Positions 8,548 through 18,903 of a stretch of DNA of 64,000 nucleotides are shown here, one piece after another. Positions within the stretch are counted from its first letter, which is position 1. Every line of letters starts with the position of its first letter. Position numbers and translations under genes: made by a program. The notes under the pieces are model-generated. The model did not search any database, was not told the DNA's origin, and saw only the letters and a program-made list of their open reading frames with translations. This DNA is from Pedobacter schmidteae (GTDB lineage Bacteria; Bacteroidota; Bacteroidia; Sphingobacteriales; Sphingobacteriaceae): contig NZ_LS999839.1 of the NCBI RefSeq assembly GCF_900564155.1, positions 3,717,097-3,781,096 of the forward strand, given 5' to 3'.

Positions 8548-8686
8548 ATCTTAATATTTTAAGACTTTACATGCCCTGTACTACCTCTCCTTTTTAGTAG
8601 ATATTGCAAGGTTAATGTTTGTTGTTTTCTAAGGATAATCCAGTCTATTATTCCTATTGTCCATTCTATTTTTTTATCGAGTACTA

Positions 8687-8694
8687 TACTTTTG
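8687..8694 (+). promoter_or_regulatory. Bacteroidota-type -7 element candidate for locus A
   Basis: TACTTTTG fits the Bacteroidota -7 consensus TAnnTTTG and lies 57 bases before the first SusC ATG. A matching -33 TTTG at 19-21 bases spacing is not evident, so this is only a candidate. Confidence 0.4.
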
Positions 8695-8751
8695 GTATCC
8701 TGATGTAACTGGAAATTCATCGGGATTAATCTTTATCAATTACTTGATTCA

Positions 8752-11700
8752 ATGAAACAAAAAGTATACTGTTTATTAACGCTTGCGGGTTTAGCCTGTT
8801 TGACTACCCAGTCGGCAGATGCCCAGGAGCCAGCGGTAAAGCAGCCGGCTTCGATAGCAGGGAGTACCCTTTTTCCTAAAAAAATTACGGTCGCGGTAAA
8901 AGATTTTACAAGCTCAAAATCAATAGATAGTGTGTTGGTTACGATGGGAAAAGAATCAGGATATACCAACAGTAAAGGTATAGTTGTTTTTGAAAACAAC
9001 GGCGATTCTTTAATTATACTTTCAAAACCCGGATATAGCAGGGTTGGAAAGAAGATATCATCTCCCGCGGTTTCCATTCGTATGAGGAAAACGGATGAAG
9101 CCATGAATGGTTATTTTGTTGGAGCTGCATTAGCACAAAATGCGAACACTATGTTTTCCGGATCAGCCATAACAGTAACAGGAGCGGAGCTTCGTAAAGT
9201 AAGTTCACTTAGTTTGTTTGAAGGGTTGAAGTTTTATGTTCCGTCATTAACTGTGCTAAGCAACAATACGAACGGTGATAACCCAAATTCAGTACCCGAG
9301 CTTAACCTGAGGGGAGCAGGTAATTTTCCATTTATAAAAGATAATAATTATAAAACAGGTATGCAGGTGGCTCCATCTGTTGCAGATTATATTGCATCCA
9401 ACATTTTGTCAAATAGCAGTCCGGTTATTTTATTGGATGGTATTCAGGTATCGGCTCAAACGATTCTCGACATTGATCTTAACCGTATAAAAAATGTGGT
9501 GGTGTTAAAAGATGCGGTTGCTACTGCAGGCTATGGTATGCGTGGTGGTAATGGCGTAATTGCGGTACAAACTAATAAACCACAGGGAAGATTTGAAATT
9601 TCTTTCTCTGAACAGGTTCAGCTGGCCAGTCCTGATCTTTCTTCCTACAAGGCGCTATCGGCAAAACAGAAATTGGACATAGAGAAAAACTCCGGGATTT
9701 TTAATGGCGTACTGGAACCTGTTTATTTAAGCAGATATAATCAGGCATATCATAATAATGTAAATACCGATTGGCTAGCCCTGCCTTTGCGTAATGGAAT
9801 AGGTACAAAACATTCACTCGCGCTAAGTGCCGGTAATGAAGACATCGTTTATGGTTTAAATGCAGCTTACAATGATGTAGAAGGTGTGATGAAAGGCTCG
9901 TACAGAAAAAACCTTGATCTGGGGGGCTATTTTGGCGGCCGTATCGGTGCACTGACTTTCAGCAACAAATTTTCGTACCTGGGTTCAAATGCGGCAAATT
10001 CTGCATATGGTCAATTTAATAGTTACGTAAAAATGAACCCCTATTGGCAAACTGACGACCCGCTAACCGGTAAAGTGCAGAAGCTTGTAGAGTTAAATAC
10101 AATTGGCGGCCAGCTTTTCAGCTTTGAAAATCCGGCTTACAATGCAAGCCTTTCTACTTTAGACCATGCCGATTATTCAAGGTTCAGTAATTTAACCAAT
10201 CTGAACTGGGTCATTGGTTCCGGATTTCAATTGAACGGGGTAGCAAGTATTACTAAACAATCTGATGAACTGAATTATTTCCTGCCGCCCAATCATACAG
10301 TATTTAAAGATGTTACACCCGATAACTTATTTAAAAGAGGCTTATATAACTATACTGCCAATTCATTTATGGATGTTCAGGGAGGTCTCCGGTTACAATA
10401 TGAGCAGGATTTTAATAAGCACCATATTTTTATAAACGCTGGCCAGAACTTGTCGCAAACATCCAGTGAATCTGAAAGCATAGCCGTAGCAGGTTTTGCA
10501 GCCGATCGTCTGGCCGATATTGGATTTGGGATAGGATATGCTATTCCCAAACCTGTAAGTAGTAAAATTATGACCAGGTATGCTGCTACTTTCGGTAATG
10601 TAGCTTATACTTATGACAGCCGTTACCAGGTTGACCTTTCGGGGTCAATGGACTTTTATTCGGGACTCAACAAAGGGGCTGCTTTTGGTGCAATAGGTTT
10701 TTCTTGGAATGTGAGCAATGAAAAATTTCTTAAAACCGTAAAATGGATTGATCTTTTAAAGATTAAAGGAAGTTTCGGTATTTCCGGTAATCAGGGTTTT
10801 TTATCTTATCTGAACAAGACGACTTACGATTATTATACCAATCAGCAGTATATACCAGCTGGTAGTAGCCTGGGGACAATTGGAATTGGCTTAGGTGCCT
10901 ACCTTACAGGATACGCAAGTGAAAACCTTCGCTCGCCTGAAACCTTTAAACAGGATATTGGTGTAGATGCCGCTTTTTTACACAATCGTGTAGCATTTAA
11001 TTTTAATGCATACAGACAGTTGAATTATAGAATGGTACTTCCTGTACATGCTCCTGCTTCCAGCGGATACCAGAACTTTTCCTACTACGACAATTATGGG
11101 GAAATAGAGAATAAAGGTTTTGAAACGGGGCTTATAGCCAGGGTTTATCAGTCAGACAGGAATAGGTTGAGCATTAGTCTTATGGCAAATGCATTGCACG
11201 CAAAGGATAAAATTACTGCTTCTGGCCAGTATTTAAACGATCAGAATGATGATAACGACAATGCAAAACCCCAGGATGTTATTCAGCCAAAGTATGTAGT
11301 TGGCAGATCGCCGTATGCCATCTGGGCTGTTCCCTCACTGGGTATCGACCCACAGTCGGGTAAAGAGATTTTCCAGAAAAAGGATGGTACTGCTACCATG
11401 GTCTGGGATGCAGCCGATAAGGTATTCGCCGGTAACCTGAGGCCTGAATGGTCTGGTTCTTTTGGTACTGAGCTAACTTTTCGTCAGTTTTCTTTTGCCG
11501 CATTTTTCAATTATCAAATTGGTGCCAAGGTTTATAATCAAACCATGGCTGATATAGAAAACGCTAATGTGAATGACAACCTGGATGCCCGTGTTTTTAA
11601 TGCAGGGCGTTGGGTACCCGGTATGACGAATGCCAGGTATAAGGGCTTGTTTAATTCGCCGACTTATGCAACAACCCGGTTGGTGGAAAATGATGACAAA

Positions 11701-11889
11701 ATCCGCTGCTCATCAATTTTACTGGGCTATATGTTGCCGAAGCTACTGGCCGAAAGGGTTAAAGCCAAAAGACTGGAACTGAAATGTATGGTCAATAACG
11801 CTTTTGATATTGGTGGGGCCGATAGGCAACGTGGGATTTATTATCCCTTTCAGCGCAGTTACACCTTCATCTTAAATGCAAACTTTTAA
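8752..11889 (+). CDS. SusC/RagA-family TonB-dependent outer-membrane transporter (locus A, first)
   Basis: 1045-residue outer-membrane transporter. A signal peptide ends near ADAQ. The short N-terminal domain (about residues 40-115) is Ig-like and diverges from the usual carboxypeptidase-regulatory repeat; there is no STN signalling domain. The plug follows, with SVPELNLRGAGNFP, PVILLDGIQVSAQTI and VVVLKDAVATAGYGMRGGNG, the SusC hallmarks. The barrel ends in YTFILNANF with a terminal Phe as expected for BAM insertion. SusC barrels work with their SusD partner to import oligomers using TonB energy. The SusD gene follows directly. The substrate is not evident; neighbouring peptidases favour peptides as in RagAB. 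Confidence 0.93.
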   Translation: MKQKVYCLLTLAGLACLTTQSADAQEPAVKQPASIAGSTLFPKKITVAVKDFTSSKSIDSVLVTMGKESGYTNSKGIVVFENNGDSLIILSKPGYSRVGKKISSPAVSIRMRKTDEAMNGYFVGAALAQNANTMFSGSAITVTGAELRKVSSLSLFEGLKFYVPSLTVLSNNTNGDNPNSVPELNLRGAGNFPFIKDNNYKTGMQVAPSVADYIASNILSNSSPVILLDGIQVSAQTILDIDLNRIKNVVVLKDAVATAGYGMRGGNGVIAVQTNKPQGRFEISFSEQVQLASPDLSSYKALSAKQKLDIEKNSGIFNGVLEPVYLSRYNQAYHNNVNTDWLALPLRNGIGTKHSLALSAGNEDIVYGLNAAYNDVEGVMKGSYRKNLDLGGYFGGRIGALTFSNKFSYLGSNAANSAYGQFNSYVKMNPYWQTDDPLTGKVQKLVELNTIGGQLFSFENPAYNASLSTLDHADYSRFSNLTNLNWVIGSGFQLNGVASITKQSDELNYFLPPNHTVFKDVTPDNLFKRGLYNYTANSFMDVQGGLRLQYEQDFNKHHIFINAGQNLSQTSSESESIAVAGFAADRLADIGFGIGYAIPKPVSSKIMTRYAATFGNVAYTYDSRYQVDLSGSMDFYSGLNKGAAFGAIGFSWNVSNEKFLKTVKWIDLLKIKGSFGISGNQGFLSYLNKTTYDYYTNQQYIPAGSSLGTIGIGLGAYLTGYASENLRSPETFKQDIGVDAAFLHNRVAFNFNAYRQLNYRMVLPVHAPASSGYQNFSYYDNYGEIENKGFETGLIARVYQSDRNRLSISLMANALHAKDKITASGQYLNDQNDDNDNAKPQDVIQPKYVVGRSPYAIWAVPSLGIDPQSGKEIFQKKDGTATMVWDAADKVFAGNLRPEWSGSFGTELTFRQFSFAAFFNYQIGAKVYNQTMADIENANVNDNLDARVFNAGRWVPGMTNARYKGLFNSPTYATTRLVENDDKIRCSSILLGYMLPKLLAERVKAKRLELKCMVNNAFDIGGADRQRGIYYPFQRSYTFILNANF

Positions 11890-11907
11890 ATGCTTAAATC
11901 AGGTAAA

Positions 11908-13269
11908 ATGAAGATTTTGAGAAATAAATTGTCAGTTATTGCAGGTCTGCTGGTGCTGTTGAGCATGATGGCATGTAAAAAATGGGTTGCCGATGCCCGT
12001 CAGCCTTTAGGGGTAGATGATTCCAGGATATTTTCTACCGAACAGGGATTTCGTGAGGTCTTAAATGGCATTTATCTGCAAATGGGCGATTCAACCCTCT
12101 ATGGAAAGGAATTAACCATGGGAGTGCTTTCGCTTGCAGGCAGAAACTACGATAGTGTCAGTGTGAAAAAAGTAAGACCATTGTACTATAATGCTGCAAC
12201 CTATAATTTTACCCATCCGAAAGTAAGGGAGTATACAACCGAAGTATGGAATAAAATGTATCAGGCAATTACCAATCTGAACAACCTGCTTTACAATCTG
12301 GAACTTAGAAAAGCCATATTTACGGGTACCAACTACAACACTTATAAAGGAGAAGCCCTGGCTCTCAGGGCGTATCTGCATTTTGACCTGCTCCGCTTAT
12401 TTGCCGCTGCAGATGTTGGAGCAACAGGTATCCCTTATGTAACAACTATTGATTTTAATGAAACAAAGGCAGGCACGGTTGGGCATACCCTTGAACAATG
12501 TATAGCTGACTTCTCTGCCGCTGATGCCTTACTTGCAGCAGATGACATGAACACTTCACAGCTTACAAAATGGGCAGTTAAAGGCCTGTTGGCGCGGGTT
12601 TATTTATACAAAGGAGACAAAGGAAAGGCTAATGAAAATGCCCTGGCAGTAATTGACAGCAAGAAGTTTGAATTGTCTGTAAACACAAATGCTGATTTGT
12701 TTTTTACTAAAGAAAGCCTTTTTAAACTTTATATCTATAGCAATAACTATTACGCTTACTACAAAGCCATTTTTGGGGCACCCTCACTTATCGGTTTATC
12801 TGTATCAGGACAGACTGCCTTGTATGGCAGTACAACTACCGATTATCGCAAAAGTTTTATTGATGCAACCACGGGAGCAACCTCGGGCGTGCCGCTTTTA
12901 GCTAAAAAGTTTACGGTAACCGCTTCAAATATATTCCCTATGCTGCGGTTAACAGAGATGTATTACATCGTTGCGGAATGTGCCCCTGATGTAGCAACAG
13001 GTTTATCCTATATCAATAAGGTGCGGGTTTCCAGAAACCTGCCCGGTTTAACAGCCATTAATGTACCCGATCCGGAAAGCCTTTCTAAAGAGATTATGAA
13101 TGAATACCGTAAGGAGTTTTTGGGTGAAGGACAACTGTTTTTCTATTATAAACGTAAAAATATGCCCTTTAACGCATTACCATTTTACCCGAAAGTGCCG
13201 GCAGTACCCGGAGAGACTTACCTGCCGATAGTACCTGATGCGACATACACATTTGTAAAACCTGAATAA
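11908..13269 (+). CDS. SusD/RagB-family substrate-binding lipoprotein (locus A, first)
   Basis: About 453 residues, surface lipoprotein that caps the preceding SusC barrel. I chose the ATG at 11908 because it gives a compact lipoprotein signal (MKILRNKLSVIAGLLVLLSM then lipobox ending in Cys, followed by KKW); an ATG at 11890, directly after the SusC stop codon, would add six residues. SusD features: FSTEQGFREVLNGIYLQMG, MYQAITNLNNLL, the TPR-like GEALALRAYLHFDLLRLF block, and the C-terminal ISKEIMNEYRKEF-like segment LSKEIMNEYRKEFLGEGQ with FFYYKR. Paired with SusC it forms the pedal-bin complex described for RagAB and SusCD. Confidence 0.93.
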   Translation: MKILRNKLSVIAGLLVLLSMMACKKWVADARQPLGVDDSRIFSTEQGFREVLNGIYLQMGDSTLYGKELTMGVLSLAGRNYDSVSVKKVRPLYYNAATYNFTHPKVREYTTEVWNKMYQAITNLNNLLYNLELRKAIFTGTNYNTYKGEALALRAYLHFDLLRLFAAADVGATGIPYVTTIDFNETKAGTVGHTLEQCIADFSAADALLAADDMNTSQLTKWAVKGLLARVYLYKGDKGKANENALAVIDSKKFELSVNTNADLFFTKESLFKLYIYSNNYYAYYKAIFGAPSLIGLSVSGQTALYGSTTTDYRKSFIDATTGATSGVPLLAKKFTVTASNIFPMLRLTEMYYIVAECAPDVATGLSYINKVRVSRNLPGLTAINVPDPESLSKEIMNEYRKEFLGEGQLFFYYKRKNMPFNALPFYPKVPAVPGETYLPIVPDATYTFVKPE

Positions 13270-13305
13270 AAGGTAATTAAACTGAACCAACAAATTAATT
13301 GCAAC

Positions 13306-16300
13306 ATGATTGTTATAAATAGCAATAATATAACTATAAACAGGGGGCGGGGCAGAGGAATGCTGTTGCTGCTGCTCCTCAACTTCTTTAGTATCGTACT
13401 TTTTGCACAGGATGTCGTGATCAGAGGTACGGTAAGGGATGAAATGGGAGCCCCGCTGGCAGGTGCATATATACTACAGGTTAGTACTAAGAATGCTACG
13501 CGGACAGAAAAAGACGGCTCTTTTGAATTGAAAAATGTAAGTCCCGGGGCCGTGATCAGGGCATCGTTTGTGGGACGTTTGATGGCAGAAAAAACCTTAA
13601 AAGCAGGTGAAAGGACCCTCAATTTCATTTTAAAACCTAACAATCTTACTCTTAAAGAAGTAACGGTAAATACAGGCTTGTATAAACGCCCGGTAGGTAA
13701 TTTTACAGGGTCTGCCAAAACCTATTCGGGTGAGGAACTGAAAACGGTTAATCCCCGGAATGTACTGCAGGCATTGGCTGTAGTTGACCCATCAGTAAGG
13801 ATCGCACAGAACAATGTGCTCGGGAGTGATCCGAACAGCCTGCCGAATTTACAGATAAGAGGAGCCAATAACCTTTCTACTTTAGCACCGGGGAGTGCTG
13901 CAAATCCGGTTTCCAATGGTGATATCATGGCTAATTACCTCTCCAATCCCAATCAGCCATTGATTATCCTTGATGGTTTTGAAACTACACTGCAAACGCT
14001 TTATGATCTGGACATCAATTTAATTGCCAGTATTACCGTATTAAAAGATGCGGCAGCAACGGTTGCTTATGGATCGAAGGCCGCCAATGGCGTAATTGTA
14101 GTAGATACCAAACAGCCGGTTCCAGGAAAATTAAGGGTTACCTATTCGGTAAATGCCAGTTTAGAATTGCCTGACCTTTCGTCGTACAACATGATGAATG
14201 CAGAACAGCTTTTGGAAGCACAGCGTTTAACCGGTGTTTATAGCGATCCAAACAACCAGTTTGTTGACCTGGCCAGAAAACAATGGTATGATTACAGGTT
14301 GGGGCAGGTAAGAACCGGGGTAAATACCTACTGGCTCTCTCAACCGGTTCAAACAGGCTTTGGCTTAAGTCATAGTTTGTCGTTATCAGGTGGTACAGGG
14401 GCTTTACGCTATTCTTTTGGCCTGAACTACAATTCGGCTGAAGGTGTGATGAAAGAATCGGGCAGAGACCGTTATGGAATGAGCTATAATGTTTCTTATA
14501 CCATTAAGAAGGTTAAGCTGAGCAATTCCATCGCGCTTGGCTATACAAAAGGAAATAATACGCCCTGGGGTAGCTTTGAATCGTATGTAAAACTATTTCC
14601 ATATTTCAAAAATACAGATGCAGCGGGGATGCCGGTTAAAATTCTCGAGCCTGCTCAATCTGAACTGGGTTTCAATATTGCTGCGCCAGGCGGGACATTT
14701 GTGAATCCTTCCTATAACGCTACATTGAACGTAAAAGATTATTCGACGATACTGAATATGACCAACAATACCAATCTGGAATGGTCTTTAACGGAGGATC
14801 TCAAAATAACCGGTAGCCTGGGCTGGACTTTAAACACACCGGGGGCCGAAGCATTTTATCCTGCCGATCATACCCGTTTTGTTTCCAATCCGTTGGCTTT
14901 GTTCCCTAATCTGGGCTATTATCAACAGCTTAATGGAAAGAATAGTGCAATAAATGGCAGGCTGAATGCAAGTTACCACTTAAAGCTTGGCGAGCATACT
15001 GTACTTGCAAATCTTGGTGCCCAGTTGCAGAGAACGTCGAGCAACTCAACTGCGATAGCTGTTTATGGTATCCCCAACGATTACCTGGGAGAAATGGGAA
15101 TGGCCAATGGTTTTGACTATCAGAGTACCAAGCCAAGGTCTACCAATAACATGAGCAAGAACCTTTCTAACTTTTTGAGCATAAGCTATAATTACGATAA
15201 CCGCTATACGGCTGAATTTACGGTTAACCAAAGTGGCTCCTCCCAATTTGGTTCCAACAGCCGGTTTGCGCCTTTTTATGCAGGTGGCCTTAGCTGGAAC
15301 ATTAGCAATGAGCCCTTTTTTAAACCCAATAACATCATACAGACCGCAAAAATGAATGCGAGTATAGGTACAACCGGTAATCAGAATTTTTCTTCTGATA
15401 TGGCACAGCAGATCTATCAGTATAATTATCAGAACAATTACCGTTTGATGGTGGGCTCTTCAACACTTAGCTATGCAAATCCCGATCTAAAATGGCAGCA
15501 AACACTGAAAAAGAATATTGGTTTAAACCTGGGGATGTTAAATGGTAAGCTCAATGTAAACCTCGAGTTTTTCAAAGAAACAACAGACAACCTGATCCTG
15601 CCGTTAGATCTGGCCCCTTCTACAGGTTTTGCCAGTTATCAGAATAATTTAGGTGCAACAAGCAATCAGGGCTATGAACTGGCATTGTCTGCTCCGCTAA
15701 TTAAAAATTCGAAGCATAACATATTCTGGACAATTGGGTTTAATGCAGGGCATTATTCCAATGTGATTACAAAATTGTCGCCCGCAATTATTGCCATCAA
15801 TGAGGCTTTTAATAGTAAGGAAGATCCGAATAATGCAACAAACACCAGATACCAGACCAGTCCGCTGCCAAGATTTGAAGTAGGGCAGTCGATGACGAGG
15901 ATCTGGGCTGTACCTTCTTTAGGAATTGATCCGGCAACGGGTAAAGAGGTATTCGTAAAACTGGATGGCAGTCGTTCCTTTGTATGGGATGCAAAAGATA
16001 AACGTCCTATAGCCGACGCGACCGCGAAAATAAAAGGAAGCATGAGCTCAAACCTGACTTACAGGAACTTTGTTTTCAATTTTATTTTTAGTTATCAGTA
16101 TGGTGGTTACATGTATAACCAAACTCTGGTAGACAAGGTAGAGAATGTAAACCTGATGCAGGGAAATGCCGACTTAAGGGTGTTAACAGAGCGATGGAAA
16201 CAACCTGGCGACCATTCTTCCTTTAAAGCGCTGACTGCTAACGGAGCTTTAGGCCTGCAACAAACAAATGTAACTTCACGTTTTGTCCAAAAAGACAATT

Positions 16301-16497
16301 TTCTGGAGCTGGCAAGTATAAGTGTTGGCTATAACATTCCTCCGAATCTCAAATGGATAAGGGCTGCCCGTTTATCGGCCCCGCGTTTAATGATCACTCA
16401 GAATAACCTGTTACGTTTTGGTACCATCAAAACAGAGAGGGGAACAAGTTATCCGTTCTCCAGAAGTTTAAACTTTGGCCTGTCAACAAATTTTTAA
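13306..16497 (+). CDS. SusC/RagA-family TonB-dependent outer-membrane transporter (locus A, second)
   Basis: 1063 residues. The first ATG gives an 18-residue basic extension (with RGRGRG) before a hydrophobic signal ending FAQ; an ATG at 13360 preceded by a purine-rich stretch is an alternative start. A complete carboxypeptidase-regulatory-like domain is present (VVIRGTVRDEMGAPLAGAYI, KDGSFELKNVSPG), then a TonB-box-like LKEVTVNTG, the plug (LPNLQIRGANN, PLIILDGFETT, ITVLKDAAATVAYGSKAANG) and a barrel ending LSTNF. No STN domain. It is a close relative of the upstream SusC in plug sequence, indicating tandem duplication of the SusCD pair with divergence. Confidence 0.93.
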   Translation: MIVINSNNITINRGRGRGMLLLLLLNFFSIVLFAQDVVIRGTVRDEMGAPLAGAYILQVSTKNATRTEKDGSFELKNVSPGAVIRASFVGRLMAEKTLKAGERTLNFILKPNNLTLKEVTVNTGLYKRPVGNFTGSAKTYSGEELKTVNPRNVLQALAVVDPSVRIAQNNVLGSDPNSLPNLQIRGANNLSTLAPGSAANPVSNGDIMANYLSNPNQPLIILDGFETTLQTLYDLDINLIASITVLKDAAATVAYGSKAANGVIVVDTKQPVPGKLRVTYSVNASLELPDLSSYNMMNAEQLLEAQRLTGVYSDPNNQFVDLARKQWYDYRLGQVRTGVNTYWLSQPVQTGFGLSHSLSLSGGTGALRYSFGLNYNSAEGVMKESGRDRYGMSYNVSYTIKKVKLSNSIALGYTKGNNTPWGSFESYVKLFPYFKNTDAAGMPVKILEPAQSELGFNIAAPGGTFVNPSYNATLNVKDYSTILNMTNNTNLEWSLTEDLKITGSLGWTLNTPGAEAFYPADHTRFVSNPLALFPNLGYYQQLNGKNSAINGRLNASYHLKLGEHTVLANLGAQLQRTSSNSTAIAVYGIPNDYLGEMGMANGFDYQSTKPRSTNNMSKNLSNFLSISYNYDNRYTAEFTVNQSGSSQFGSNSRFAPFYAGGLSWNISNEPFFKPNNIIQTAKMNASIGTTGNQNFSSDMAQQIYQYNYQNNYRLMVGSSTLSYANPDLKWQQTLKKNIGLNLGMLNGKLNVNLEFFKETTDNLILPLDLAPSTGFASYQNNLGATSNQGYELALSAPLIKNSKHNIFWTIGFNAGHYSNVITKLSPAIIAINEAFNSKEDPNNATNTRYQTSPLPRFEVGQSMTRIWAVPSLGIDPATGKEVFVKLDGSRSFVWDAKDKRPIADATAKIKGSMSSNLTYRNFVFNFIFSYQYGGYMYNQTLVDKVENVNLMQGNADLRVLTERWKQPGDHSSFKALTANGALGLQQTNVTSRFVQKDNFLELASISVGYNIPPNLKWIRAARLSAPRLMITQNNLLRFGTIKTERGTSYPFSRSLNFGLSTNF

Positions 16498-16501
16498 AAC
16501 G

Positions 16502-17968
16502 ATGTCTAGAATCAATCGAAATACCTGGAAATTTAATTTAATGCTCTGTTTTGTGCTGCTGATATCATTAAGTGGCTGTAAGAAGTTCCTGGAAATGCCT
16601 GTAAAGGACAAGGTACCTCAGGATGCATTGTTTAGTAATGAAGAAGGATTTGTTGATGCCCTTACCGGGGTTTACCTGGGGATGGATAAACCATCTTCAG
16701 TTTCTGTAAAAGGGCTTTATACCAGCGACCTTTCTGTTGGGTTGTTGTCTGCTATGGTCAATAACTACACCAATGCATTAAGCTCTTCAATCGCAGACGG
16801 CATTTATGCCAATGCCGCAAGGTACGATTATGAACAGGTTGGGGTAAAACAGGAGATCGGGTTTATCTGGAGTGGTATGTATAACAATATCGCGAACTTA
16901 AATAATGTGCTTGAACACATAGATGCCAAAGCAGGTATTTTCTCACTCGATCATTACAATAAAGTAAAAGGAGAGGCATTGGCATTACGTGCGCTGTTTC
17001 ATTTTGATCTGTCCCGTATGTTTGGCCTGCCTCCGCTGACAGGCATGAATGAAAAGTCCATACCCTACGTGAAAAAGTTTACTTCTGTTTCAACACGTTT
17101 TATACCACTTCAGGAGGCTTTGGATTCCTGTATCCTGGACCTGAACAATGCCAGCGAAATATTGGCAAAAACGGATACCTCGAAAGTCTATGAAGGTGCT
17201 TTGGATCTTTTTTCGGGATATACCCAGAACCACATGAATTATTGGGCAACCAAAGCGTTGCTGGCACGTGTTTATTTGTATAAAGGCGATTATGAAAATG
17301 CTATGAAAATGGCAAAGCAGGTTATTGCCAGTAACAAATTTCCTTTATCAACAAAGAACGTTGCTGTTGCAACCGCTGAAACGAGGGACCGCCTGTTTTC
17401 AAAAGAGTTGATTTTTTCGGTTTACAGTTCGAATATCAGACTGATCAATGAGGGGTTGTTCAATGTGAGTTCGGGTACACCACTTCAGCTTGCTGCCACC
17501 ACCAAAAATGCAATCTATGGAACTACGGCTCCCTTAGATTGGCGTTTATCCTGGTTTGATAACAATTCCAAAAATGTCAATGTGCCCTCCAAGTTTTTTC
17601 AGGATGCCAACCTGCCTTATATCATGCAGAATATTGCACCTGTAATCCGTGTTTCAGAACTGTATTATATCGTTGCCGAATGTGCAAATGCGACCAGTGA
17701 TCTGCCCACAGGACTATTGTACCTGAATAAGGTAAGAAATGCAAGGGGATTGAATTCCTTAACGGAAATCAATGTACCCGACAAAGTTGCCCTTTCAAAT
17801 GAGATTACCAAAGAATATAAAAAAGAGTTTATCCAGGAGGGGCAAACGTTTTTTTATTATAAAAGGCTGAACAAGGATTTAAAGTTAGAATCGGGTACAA
17901 CAGTTACCGTACCTGCAAATGCTTATGTATTTCCTGTTCCGGATAAGGAAATCGAAAACAATAAATAA
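16502..17968 (+). CDS. SusD/RagB-family lipoprotein (locus A, second)
   Basis: 488 residues. A longer frame begins at 16475 inside the SusC gene, but the ATG at 16502, four bases after the SusC stop, gives a proper lipoprotein signal (FVLLISLSGCKKFLEM), so I use it. SusD landmarks: FSNEEGFVDALTGVYLGM, MYNNIANLNNVLEHID, GEALALRALFHFDLSRMFG, the TPR-like ATKALLARVYLYKGDYENAM, and ITKEYKKEFIQEGQTFFYYK near the C-terminus. It is the partner of the preceding SusC; downstream DUF4843 and PKD genes follow with short spacing. Confidence 0.93.
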   Translation: MSRINRNTWKFNLMLCFVLLISLSGCKKFLEMPVKDKVPQDALFSNEEGFVDALTGVYLGMDKPSSVSVKGLYTSDLSVGLLSAMVNNYTNALSSSIADGIYANAARYDYEQVGVKQEIGFIWSGMYNNIANLNNVLEHIDAKAGIFSLDHYNKVKGEALALRALFHFDLSRMFGLPPLTGMNEKSIPYVKKFTSVSTRFIPLQEALDSCILDLNNASEILAKTDTSKVYEGALDLFSGYTQNHMNYWATKALLARVYLYKGDYENAMKMAKQVIASNKFPLSTKNVAVATAETRDRLFSKELIFSVYSSNIRLINEGLFNVSSGTPLQLAATTKNAIYGTTAPLDWRLSWFDNNSKNVNVPSKFFQDANLPYIMQNIAPVIRVSELYYIVAECANATSDLPTGLLYLNKVRNARGLNSLTEINVPDKVALSNEITKEYKKEFIQEGQTFFYYKRLNKDLKLESGTTVTVPANAYVFPVPDKEIENNK

Positions 17969-17990
17969 TCCATTTAATTAAAGAAAAGAT

Positions 17991-18779
17991 ATGAAATGTA
18001 GATTTCAATATATATGCACATTTTTCATTGCCCTGTCTCTTTTTGGATGTAAAGAAGACCCCGCCTTGTTTGTAGAAAAGGATGGTCTTTATTTTGGCAC
18101 GGCAGATACGGCGATTGCTTATCTGTTTGCCAAGTATCCGAACAGGATTACAGATACTATTAAGGTACCTGTGAATGTGCTGGGCAACTCGGCTTCGGCT
18201 GACAGGCCGATTTCTTTTGAGCTGGTACCTGAATCTGGTGAAGGGGCAGCAATTGAAGGAACGCATTTTAAAATACCTGGAGGAGCGGTAATTCCGGCTA
18301 AGGCCATTGCCGGTGTTATTCCGGTTGTGGTATACCGTACTGCTGATCTGGAATCGGGCAAGACGGTGAAATTGGCCGTAAGGATAAAGAAGGGAGAGGA
18401 ATTCCCGGCCGACGGCATTACGACAAAACAGAAACTGACCATCAGCCTGGCGTATTTACAGAAACCAGCATCATGGGGCGAGTTTACAGGAAGTATTACA
18501 GGATTTTGGGCAGGCTATAGAGACAATTTTGGAACCTGGACTCCTGTAAAATATAAATTGATCCTGGATGCTTTATATGATCCGCAAACTGGTACAACTG
18601 TAACTGAATTTCCGGGAAGCAGGTTTGCTCCGATACCGGTAATTTATAGCCAGTATGTCGCAATTGTGAGGAATTATATTAAAGTAAAATATCCGGGCAA
18701 CTATGGGCTGGGAGGAGCGGTACTGACTGATCCCGATAATAACAACATGCCTGTCCAGGTTGGCCCTGCAAACTATTAA
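17991..18779 (+). CDS. DUF4843-type surface lipoprotein (locus A)
   Basis: 262 residues. Lipoprotein signal with lipobox LFGC, then a predicted beta-sandwich containing VNVLGNSASADRPISFELV and EGTHFKIPGGAVIPA, a Calx-beta/DUF4843 pattern that is common as the third gene after SusC and SusD in Bacteroidota. It is probably an accessory surface-exposed binding lipoprotein of the uptake complex; no enzyme motif is visible. It has a close counterpart at the same position in locus B (45916-46659). 22 bases follow the SusD stop. Confidence 0.85.
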   Translation: MKCRFQYICTFFIALSLFGCKEDPALFVEKDGLYFGTADTAIAYLFAKYPNRITDTIKVPVNVLGNSASADRPISFELVPESGEGAAIEGTHFKIPGGAVIPAKAIAGVIPVVVYRTADLESGKTVKLAVRIKKGEEFPADGITTKQKLTISLAYLQKPASWGEFTGSITGFWAGYRDNFGTWTPVKYKLILDALYDPQTGTTVTEFPGSRFAPIPVIYSQYVAIVRNYIKVKYPGNYGLGGAVLTDPDNNNMPVQVGPANY

Positions 18780-18808
18780 AGATGTTCATCACCATTAAAA
18801 CATAAATC

Positions 18809-18822
18809 ATAAACTGATGAAA
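18809..18822 (+). repeat. 14-base direct repeat around the next gene's start region, copy 1
   Basis: ATAAACTGATGAAA occurs here and again at 18896-18909, where it contains the start codon of the PKD-like gene. Copy 1 creates only a five-codon frame (MKPS then stop). It may be a small duplication of the start region inside the 124-base spacer. Confidence 0.5.
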
Positions 18823-18903
18823 CCATCATAAGCATACAGCTTAGAAACAGCAGTGAACATGCTTGTGATAGCTTCATGACCTTTAAAAAGAAAATATAAA
18901 CTG

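Larger units (their letters stand above)
8198..8751. other. Intergenic region between aldolase and locus A
   Basis: This 554-base spacer separates divergently transcribed genes. It holds a 50-codon stretch that looks coding but has no start (8398-8547) and a possible locus A promoter near its right end. I see no tRNA, no terminator with a U-run and no further gene. Confidence 0.6.
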